The notes under the pieces: generated by a model
What the model was told of the DNA's origin: nothing
The model's input: the letters and a program-made list of their open reading frames with translations, nothing else
Database searches by the model: none
Origin: Pseudomonadota bacterium
GTDB lineage: Bacteria > Pseudomonadota > Alphaproteobacteria > Rhodobacterales > Rhodobacteraceae
NCBI GenBank assembly: GCA_020161615.1
Contig: JAIUPD010000006.1
Coordinates: 62,001 to 126,000 of the forward strand
Length of the DNA: 64,000 nucleotides
Direction of reading: 5' to 3'
Program-made: the position numbers and the translations under genes
In this document: positions 58,236 to 64,000 of the stretch, piece after piece
Layout of the letters: each line of letters starts with the position of its first letter
How positions within the stretch are numbered: the first letter of the stretch is position 1

Positions 58236-58669
58236 CCGCGCGCGGGCAGGACGCAACCCTTGGCCTGCTGTTCGTGGCCCTCGGGCTGGCGGCGGCCTGG
58301 CAGGCGGCAGGCTATCGCGGCGCCAGCGGCACCTATCCGCTGGTGCTGGGCCTGAGCCTGGCCGCGCTGGGGCTCCTGCTCGCGCTCAAATCCTTCTGGC
58401 GCGGGGCCAAGGTGCCGCGTCCCCTGGTCGATCATCCCGGCCGCGTGGCGGTGACGGTGGCAATCGGCGCGGGCTATCTGGCGCTGGTGCCGGTGCTGGG
58501 CTTCTACGCCGCCTCCGCCCTGGTGGCCGTGCTGCTGCCGGTGGCGCTGGGGTTCCGGCGTCCGGTCTACACGCTGCTCGCCGCGGCCGGTTTCATGGCT
58601 GTGGTCTGGCTCGTCTTCACCGGCCTTCTGGCCAAACCCCTGCCGACCGGCTTCTGGTCGGGCTGGTAA
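58232..58669 (+). CDS. tctB: Tripartite tricarboxylate transporter small membrane subunit
   Basis: 145 residues, four hydrophobic helices, the size and pattern of TctB. ATGA overlap with tctC, 15 nt before tctA. It assists the large membrane subunit in the sodium- or proton-coupled uptake system. Confidence 0.82.
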   Translation: MTARGQDATLGLLFVALGLAAAWQAAGYRGASGTYPLVLGLSLAALGLLLALKSFWRGAKVPRPLVDHPGRVAVTVAIGAGYLALVPVLGFYAASALVAVLLPVALGFRRPVYTLLAAAGFMAVVWLVFTGLLAKPLPTGFWSGW

Positions 58670-58684
58670 GCGGGAGCGCCTGAC

Positions 58685-60184
58685 ATGGACCTTCTGACGC
58701 AGATCGCGGGCTCTGTCTTCTCGCTGGGCTCGGTCGCGGCGATGCTGGGCGCGTCGCTGCTGGGCGTGCTGATCGGCGCGCTGCCGGGGTTGAACCCGGT
58801 GATGGCCATCGCGCTTTTGCTGCCGCTGACCTATTCGATGGAGCCGCTCATCGCGCTCGGCATGGTGGCGGGGATCTACAACGGATCGATGTACGGCGGC
58901 GCGATCCCGGCGATCCTGATGCGCATTCCGGGCACGCCCGCGGCCATCGCCACCACCTTCGACGGCTTCCCCATGACACAGCGGGGCGAGGCGGCCCGCG
59001 CGCTGAAGATCGCCTGTTGGTCCTCGGCCATCGGCGGCACGGCCTCGGCGCTGGCGCTGATGACCATGGGGCCGCTTCTGGCCCGCGCCACGCTGCATTT
59101 CGGCCCGGCCGAGTATTTCTGGATCGCCATGTTCGGCATGGCCTCGATCGGCGTTCTGGTCGGCGATGACGCGCTGAAGGGGCTGATGGCCGCGGTGCTG
59201 GGCCTCTTGCTGGGCACTGTGGGCCTCGACAACCTCTCGGGCATCCCGCGCTTCACCTTTGGCGAGCCCTGGCTCTTGGGCGGACTGGACCTCGTGGTGA
59301 TCCTCGTCGGCCTCTACGCCCTGCCGCCGGTCATCGCGCTGGCCGAGCAGGCGGACCTGAAAGGCCTCTCGGCGGCGGCGCTGAAACTCGGCCGCGCCCG
59401 GCTGGGCTGGGCCGAGATCAAGGGCCTGATCCCGACCTGGCTGCGATCCTCCTTCATCGGTATCGGCGTGGGTATCCTGCCGGGCGCGGGCGGCAACATC
59501 GCGGCCTTCCTCAGCTACAGCGCCGCGAAAAGTGCCAGCAACGATCCCGACAGCTTCGGCAAGGGCAATCCGCAGGGCGTGGCGGCGGCCGAATGCGGCA
59601 ACAACGCCGACAACGCGGCCTCGATGATCCCCGCGCTGGCGCTGGGGATCCCGGGCAATGTGGTGGCGGCGCTGGTTCTTGGGGCGCTGCTGATCCACGG
59701 GCTGCAGCCGGGGCCGCAGCTGTTTCACCAGAACCCGGCGCTGGTCGGCGGCTTCATGGCGCAGATGCTGGTCACGTCGCTGCTGATCCTGCTGGTCGGC
59801 GGCGCCGCGGCGACCCGGGTCTTCGCCCAGGTCCAGCGGCTGCCGGGCGTGCTGATGGTGCCGATGATCCTCGTGCTGATGGCGGTCGGCGTCTATGTCA
59901 TCAACGGCCGGGTGGTCGACCTGTGGCTGATGTTTGCCGCGGGCCTCGCCGGCTATGTGCTGGAGAAACTGGCCTTCCCGCTGGCGCCCGTCGTGCTGGG
60001 CCTGATCCTGGGCCCGATGGCCGAGCAGAGCGTGCGCCGGGCGCTGCTGATCAGCCGGGGCGAGGCGACGGAACTGCTGACTCGTCCGATCTCGGCGGTG
60101 ATCGCAGTGGCGACGCTGGGCCTCATCCTCTGGCCGATCCTGCGGGCCTGGCAGCGCCGCCGGCAGGGCGCGACGACGATCTGA
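58685..60184 (+). CDS. tctA: Tripartite tricarboxylate transporter large membrane subunit
   Basis: 499 residues, about 12 helices with the TctA signatures GALPGLNPVMAIALLLPLTY near the N-terminus, YGGAIPAILMRIPGTPAAIAT, LPGAGGNIAAFLSY and ALALGIPGNVVAALVLGALLIHGLQPGP. Forms the transport path in the inner membrane. Last gene of the Tct operon; a hairpin follows. Confidence 0.9.
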   Translation: MDLLTQIAGSVFSLGSVAAMLGASLLGVLIGALPGLNPVMAIALLLPLTYSMEPLIALGMVAGIYNGSMYGGAIPAILMRIPGTPAAIATTFDGFPMTQRGEAARALKIACWSSAIGGTASALALMTMGPLLARATLHFGPAEYFWIAMFGMASIGVLVGDDALKGLMAAVLGLLLGTVGLDNLSGIPRFTFGEPWLLGGLDLVVILVGLYALPPVIALAEQADLKGLSAAALKLGRARLGWAEIKGLIPTWLRSSFIGIGVGILPGAGGNIAAFLSYSAAKSASNDPDSFGKGNPQGVAAAECGNNADNAASMIPALALGIPGNVVAALVLGALLIHGLQPGPQLFHQNPALVGGFMAQMLVTSLLILLVGGAAATRVFAQVQRLPGVLMVPMILVLMAVGVYVINGRVVDLWLMFAAGLAGYVLEKLAFPLAPVVLGLILGPMAEQSVRRALLISRGEATELLTRPISAVIAVATLGLILWPILRAWQRRRQGATTI

Positions 60185-60189
60185 ACGAA

Positions 60190-60214
60190 ACGCCCCGGGG
60201 ATTTCCCGGGGCGT
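60190..60214. terminator. Hairpin between tctA and dctM
   Basis: A 10-bp stem (ACGCCCCGGG / CCCGGGGCGT) with a 5-nt loop between the convergent stops; no strong T run on the plus side, TTTCGTTC on the minus side. Confidence 0.65.
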
Positions 60215-60219
60215 CTGCC

Positions 60220-61533
60220 TCAGCGCATCAGGTTCGGCAGGAAGAGCGTGATCTGCGGGAAGCCGATCAGCAGGGCCATGACCACGACCTCGGCCAGCAG
60301 GAACCACAAGACGCCGCGATAGATGGTCCAGATCGGCACCGAGGGCGTCACGGATTTCACCACGAAGACGTTCATGCCCAAGGGGGGCGTGATCATCCCG
60401 ATCTCGACGTATTTCACCACGATGATGCCGAACCAGATCAGGTCCAGACCCAGTGCCTTCATCATCGGCAGGAAGACGGGCAGGGTGATCAGCATGATCC
60501 CCAGCGGGTCGAGGAACATACCCAGGATCAGGAACACCACCGAAATCGCCAGGATCACCAGCAGCGGATCGGCCGCATAGCCGCCGACCATATCGGCCAG
60601 CAGCGTCGACACACCGGTCAGCGACAACAGCCGGGTGTACATCACCGCGCCCATGCCGACGAAGAAGATCTGCGCTGTGCCGGACATCGATTCCTTCAGG
60701 GAATCGACGAAGCTGGTCAGGGTGATCCGCCGTTGCAGGACGGCGATCAGCAAGGCGAGCGCGGCGCCGGTCGCCCCGGCCTCGGTCGGGGTGACGATCC
60801 CGCCGTAAAGCCCGCCGATGATGCCGAGGATCAGGGCGGTGACCGGCCAGACCTCGCGCAGGGCGGACAGGCGGTCGGCTTTCAGCGTTTGCAGCTCGTC
60901 GTCCGACAGCTTCGGCGCCAGGCCCGGGTTCAGCTTGCAGCGGATGACGATCAGCGCGACATAGGCCGCGGCGGTCAGGAAGCCCGGCACGATCCCGGCG
61001 ATCAAGAGGCGCGAGATCGAGACCTCGGCGAAGACGCCATAGAGCACCAGCATGATCGAGGGCGGGATCAGCGCGGCGAGCGTGCCGGCCGAGGCGACAA
61101 CGCCAGTGGCCAGCGCCCGGTCATAGCCCGCGCGTAGCATCTCGGGGATGGCAAGCCGCCCCATCGCGGCCGAGGATGCCAGCGATGAACCGCAGGCGGC
61201 GGCAAATCCGACCGAGGCCATGTTGGCGGCCACGGCGAGCCCGCCGGGTAGTGCGCTGAACCACAGCCGCGCGGCGCGGAACAGGGCCGAGGAGATGCCG
61301 GAATGGTTGGCAATCGCCCCCATCAGCAGGAACATCGGGATCGCCGTCAGGTCCCAGCTTGCGGCAAAGGCGAAGGGCGTCTCGCGCAGGATCGACAGCG
61401 CGATGTTGAAGTTGCGCACATAGGCCAGCCCCAGCACCGAGACCACGCCCAGGGCCACGCCGATCGGCACGCGCAGGGCGATCAGGGCCAGCATGCAGCC
61501 CAGGGTGATGAGGCCGAAGGTCAAGGGATCCAT
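60220..61533 (-). CDS. dctM: TRAP transporter large membrane subunit
   Basis: 437 residues, about 12 helices, with DctM wording: GVALGVVSVLG, AIPMFLLMGAIANHSGIS, ASSAAMGRLAIPEMLRAGYDRALATGVVAS, IPPSIMLVLYGV and ITPPLGMNVFVVKSV. Forms the sodium-coupled transport channel. The ATG shares one base with the dctQ stop (TGATG), the usual TRAP arrangement. Confidence 0.92.
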   Translation of the reverse strand: MDPLTFGLITLGCMLALIALRVPIGVALGVVSVLGLAYVRNFNIALSILRETPFAFAASWDLTAIPMFLLMGAIANHSGISSALFRAARLWFSALPGGLAVAANMASVGFAAACGSSLASSAAMGRLAIPEMLRAGYDRALATGVVASAGTLAALIPPSIMLVLYGVFAEVSISRLLIAGIVPGFLTAAAYVALIVIRCKLNPGLAPKLSDDELQTLKADRLSALREVWPVTALILGIIGGLYGGIVTPTEAGATGAALALLIAVLQRRITLTSFVDSLKESMSGTAQIFFVGMGAVMYTRLLSLTGVSTLLADMVGGYAADPLLVILAISVVFLILGMFLDPLGIMLITLPVFLPMMKALGLDLIWFGIIVVKYVEIGMITPPLGMNVFVVKSVTPSVPIWTIYRGVLWFLLAEVVVMALLIGFPQITLFLPNLMR

Positions 61534-62063
61534 CAGGCGTGCTCCTTGCCCTGCCGGTTGCCGGTCAGCGGATCGGTTCGGGTCAGACGCGCGGCCAGCC
61601 GGAAGATCATCGCCAGCACCATCGCCGCGCCGGCGATGGGCAGGATCCAGCGCGTCGGCCAGATGGGCAGGAAGCCTCCGAGAATCTCCCAGACCTCGCC
61701 GCGCCGGGTGCGGGCCAGCGCCGAGACCCAGGTCTGCCAGACGAAGGCCCCGACATAGAGGATGACCAGCAGATCAACCAACACGGCGATCACCGCGCGC
61801 ATCGGGCCGGGCAGGGCGCTGACGAAGATGTCTGCGGTGACGTGTTCGTCGCGCAGCGTCACCCAGGCCAGCGGCAGGAAGGCGACGGCGATCATGTAAT
61901 AGCTGGCGGTGATCTCGCCGGTGCCGGGCAAAGGCGCGTTGAACAGCGTCCGCGACAGCACGTCGATTGTCACATGCGCCATCATCAGCACGCCCGCCGC
62001 CAGCGAGACGGCGAAGAGCGCATCGGCGATCTTCGAGACGAGTCTATGGAGGGCTTTCATCAT
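61533..62063 (-). CDS. dctQ: TRAP transporter small membrane subunit
   Basis: 176 residues, four helices, with the DctQ pattern VLSRTLFNAPLPGTGEITAS and DEHVTADIFVSALPG. Scaffolds the large subunit. Lies behind dctP with a 66-nt gap that contains a strong hairpin, so it may be expressed less than dctP. Start may be either of two adjacent ATG codons (62063 or 62060). Confidence 0.88.
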   Translation of the reverse strand: MMKALHRLVSKIADALFAVSLAAGVLMMAHVTIDVLSRTLFNAPLPGTGEITASYYMIAVAFLPLAWVTLRDEHVTADIFVSALPGPMRAVIAVLVDLLVILYVGAFVWQTWVSALARTRRGEVWEILGGFLPIWPTRWILPIAGAAMVLAMIFRLAARLTRTDPLTGNRQGKEHA

Positions 62064-62087
62064 CGGCCTTCGCTCGGTCAGGGGAAA

Positions 62088-62111
62088 CGGGGGTGCGGTG
62101 CCGCACCCCCG
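62088..62111 (-). terminator. Intercistronic hairpin between dctP and dctQ
   Basis: A perfect 10-bp stem (CGGGGGTGCG / CGCACCCCCG) with a GTGC loop, followed on the minus strand by TTTCCCC. Likely partial terminator or mRNA stabiliser that raises binding protein over membrane subunits. Confidence 0.6.
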
Positions 62112-62129
62112 GTCCGTGTCCCATGGGGC

Positions 62130-63245
62130 TCAGAGGGTCGAGGGATCGACCTGCGAGAAAACCTCGTCCCAGATGCGCTGGGTCCAGGCGTCCACATCGG
62201 TGCCGAGTTCCGCGGTCACCGGGCGCCAGCGGTCGACGGCGGCCAGATAGGCCTCGATCAGCGCTTCGGGATCCTCGACGCCCAGCGTCTCGCCGACGCT
62301 GATCAGGCGGGCGCGGTCATGCTCGGCAAAGCCCTCGACCAGCGCGCGCAGGTCGTCGGCCGGTTCGACCAGTTCGACGCCGTTGACCTGTTGCTGGTTC
62401 TCGAAGCTCTCCTGATCGCGCAGCACGTAATTGCCGATCGTGTGCTTGGCGGTGATGAAGGCCGAGGCGCGCATCACGGCGGCCTGTTCCTCGGCCGAGA
62501 GGCCGGTGAAGAGGTCGCGGTTCATCAAGAGGCCAATGGCGGGCGCGGCATTGCCCAGCGGCAGGTCGGTGACATACCGGGCGTATTCGCCGTAGCCATA
62601 GGTCTGCAGCCATTCGCGGGTCGCCATCAGGCAGTCGAGGCCGCCGCGTTGCAGCAGGCCCACGGCCTCGGTCAGCGTGACCGACATCGGCGTGCCGCCG
62701 CCCAGCGTCGCCATCTCGCCATAGCCGCCGGTGGCCCGGATCCGGCGCCCCGCCATGTCGGCCAGCGAGGCGGTCGGCTGGGTGCACATCAGCCGGTACG
62801 AGGCCGAGGCGAAGCCGCCGAAGAGGATCGCGTTGTTCTCGCGCGCTTCGGCCAGGCACGAGGGGCAGTGCAGGAAGACCGTCTCGGCCGCGGCCGCCGC
62901 CACTGCCATCGGGTCATCACCCGGCACGACGATGGAATAAAGCAGCGTCAGCGAGGGCATGGCCTCGGGCGTGTAGACCGGGATCTGCAGCCCGCCCTGC
63001 ATCAGGTCGTCCGTCACCGCTGCCAGCGTGCCGCGGCCATCGGCCAGCTGGCCGCCCGCGATCAGCTCCCATTGCAGCGCGCCGCCGGTCGCCTCGGAAA
63101 TCATCGCGAAGGCTTCGGGCAGAGTGTCGGTATTCAGGTAATCCGAGGCCGGCGGCCAGGAGCCGTAGATCGGCGTCTGGGCCAGCGCGCCCGAGGCCAT
63201 CAGGGCCAGGGCGCCGGTGGTCAGGGTCAGGGTCTTCATTGTCAT
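62130..63245 (-). CDS. dctP: TRAP transporter substrate-binding protein
   Basis: 371 residues with a signal peptide (ending GALAQ) and DctP-like wording: FAMISEATGGALQWELIAGGQL, ADMAGRRIRATGGYGEMATLGGGTPMSVTLTEAVGLLQRGGLD. The Arg of GRRIRATGG is the typical carboxylate contact. Cysteines at HCPSC and LMC are unusual for the family. GGGAGGAG precedes two in-frame ATGs (63245 and 63239). 49 nt behind the P450 gene, so probably one transcript. Confidence 0.9.
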   Translation of the reverse strand: MTMKTLTLTTGALALMASGALAQTPIYGSWPPASDYLNTDTLPEAFAMISEATGGALQWELIAGGQLADGRGTLAAVTDDLMQGGLQIPVYTPEAMPSLTLLYSIVVPGDDPMAVAAAAAETVFLHCPSCLAEARENNAILFGGFASASYRLMCTQPTASLADMAGRRIRATGGYGEMATLGGGTPMSVTLTEAVGLLQRGGLDCLMATREWLQTYGYGEYARYVTDLPLGNAAPAIGLLMNRDLFTGLSAEEQAAVMRASAFITAKHTIGNYVLRDQESFENQQQVNGVELVEPADDLRALVEGFAEHDRARLISVGETLGVEDPEALIEAYLAAVDRWRPVTAELGTDVDAWTQRIWDEVFSQVDPSTL

Positions 63246-63294
63246 TTACTCCTCCCAGTAAATCGCGCCGGTCCGGCGCTGGACGTCAGATCTG

Positions 63295-64000
63295 TCAGGC
63301 TGCGGTCAACCGGGCGGGCAGGCTGTGATAGCCCCGCAGCCAGTTGATATGCACGTTCTCGGGCTCGCCGGTGAGCTCGATCCGCGCCACCTTGCGGGCC
63401 AGCGCGCCCAGCACCGATTCCGCTTCCAGCCGCGCGACCATCTGGCCGACGCAGCCGTGGATGCCGGTGCCGAAGGCCAGATGCCCCACGGTGCGGCGGC
63501 TGATGTCATAGGTGTCGGGATCGTCCCAACGCTCGGGGTCGCGATTGGCGGCCGCGAGCCACATCATCACCTTCTCCTCGCCGCCCAGCTTGACGCCGGC
63601 CAGTTCGGTCGGGCCGCTGGTGGTGCGGCCGATGACCGGCGAGGGCGCGAACCAGCGCAGCCCTTCCTCGAAGGCGGCGCGCGCCAGCGTCGGATCGGCG
63701 CGCAGCTTGGCCCATTCCGAGGGATGCTCGATCAGCGCCTTGATGGCGATGCCGATGCCGAAGACGGTGGTGTCGATGCCTGCCGAGATGAAGGCGCGGA
63801 CCAGCATCCCGGCATCCTCGGCACTGATCTCGCCGCGATGGACATAGGAATAGATCTCTTCGCCGAAGCCACCGGGCAGCAGGTTCTCCTCGGCCATCTG
63901 CGCCGCGACATATTCGAAGGTGCCCTGTTCCTCGACCACCTTGCGGGCCGCGACATAGAGGTCGTTCTTCGGACCCATCGCGTTGAAATTCAACTCGGAA
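63295..64000 (-). CDS. Cytochrome P450 (5' end outside the window)
   Basis: The visible 235 codons are the C-terminal part of a bacterial P450: I-helix AGIDTT, ExxR as EGLR, and the heme-binding loop FGTGIHGCVGQMVARLE with the Cys ligand. The frame stays open to the window edge (SELNFNAMGPKND), so the start is beyond 64000. Soluble class I type, needing a ferredoxin and reductase not seen here. Position ahead of a TRAP transporter suggests oxidation of the imported acid or a related aromatic or terpenoid. Confidence 0.9.
   Translation of the reverse strand, partial: SELNFNAMGPKNDLYVAARKVVEEQGTFEYVAAQMAEENLLPGGFGEEIYSYVHRGEISAEDAGMLVRAFISAGIDTTVFGIGIAIKALIEHPSEWAKLRADPTLARAAFEEGLRWFAPSPVIGRTTSGPTELAGVKLGGEEKVMMWLAAANRDPERWDDPDTYDISRRTVGHLAFGTGIHGCVGQMVARLEAESVLGALARKVARIELTGEPENVHINWLRGYHSLPARLTAA

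Noticed and set aside
58049-60307. 752-codon open frame opposite tctA/tctB
   Set aside because: Shadow of the Tct membrane subunits; low-complexity Arg/Gln/His composition and no start signal.
63264-63280. Small GC hairpin between the P450 and dctP genes as a terminator
   Set aside because: Six-bp stem, no T run, and only 49 nt between the genes; more likely the genes are co-transcribed.

Overview
The window is high-GC DNA with dense, overlapping operons. Its families (EcfG-type sigma factor, HWE histidine kinase, TRAP and Tct transporters, caa3 oxidase, BON/PRC/ferritin-like stress proteins) point to an alphaproteobacterium, most likely a Rhodobacteraceae of the Paracoccus/Rhodobacter type. 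That placement is inference; no rRNA or other marker gene is present. I see no tRNA, rRNA, CRISPR array, insertion sequence or prophage.

Layout. (1) 0-6.6 kb: a triheme cytochrome c, then a heme-copper oxidase module made of a fused subunit I+III, a subunit II that has lost its CuA cysteines, DUF2231 and CopD-like membrane proteins and a CtaG-like protein. (2) 6.8-37.5 kb: a general stress response island. It starts with an EcfG-type sigma factor gene. Between 6.7 and 33.9 kb I find 19 copies of a GGAACA-N16-GTT type promoter (17 exact, two variant), nearly all placed 25-150 nt before a gene. Targets include Cu/Zn SOD, a monofunctional KatE catalase, an SDR, two PRC-barrel proteins, an ExoD-like protein, a flavin reductase, a YciF-like ferritin, BON and WFGDPRGH-repeat proteins, OtsB and OtsA for trehalose, small single-TM proteins, and probably a complete caa3 oxidase operon (11.8-17.4 kb). 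The island also holds a CheB/CheR/HWE histidine kinase divergent from a receiver protein, and a 55-residue protein that may be a NepR-like anti-sigma factor. (3) 33.9-37.2 kb: a tightly overlapping operon behind its own stress promoter: acyl-CoA-dehydrogenase-like, PIG-L deacetylase, NodS-like methyltransferase and GT2 glycosyltransferase. I consider this the best candidate for an undescribed pathway.

(4) 37.8-43.6 kb: a GH25 lysozyme-like lipoprotein, a saccharopine-dehydrogenase-like/DUF4166 protein overlapping a DCC thiol-disulfide protein, and a three-gene HcnABC/OoxAB-type dehydrogenase. (5) 43.7-55.6 kb: an oligopeptide-type ABC transporter, amidase, LysR regulator, class V aminotransferase-like protein, ornithine-cyclodeaminase-like protein, FAD amine oxidase and RidA. 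A 20-bp direct-repeat element, CATAAC-N8-[GC][AG]TAAC, lies before three of its promoters, and its first half lies before the HcnA-like gene, so regions 4 and 5 probably form one regulon for an opine- or imino-acid-like substrate. (6) 55.7-64 kb: an amidohydrolase and a GntR regulator around a palindromic operator, a Tct (tripartite tricarboxylate) transporter, a TRAP transporter and a cytochrome P450 cut by the window end. This looks like an uptake and oxidation locus for an organic acid.

Coordinates and starts were chosen by hand from reading frame, ribosome binding site and overlap with neighbours. No database search was run; family names rest on recognised motifs.
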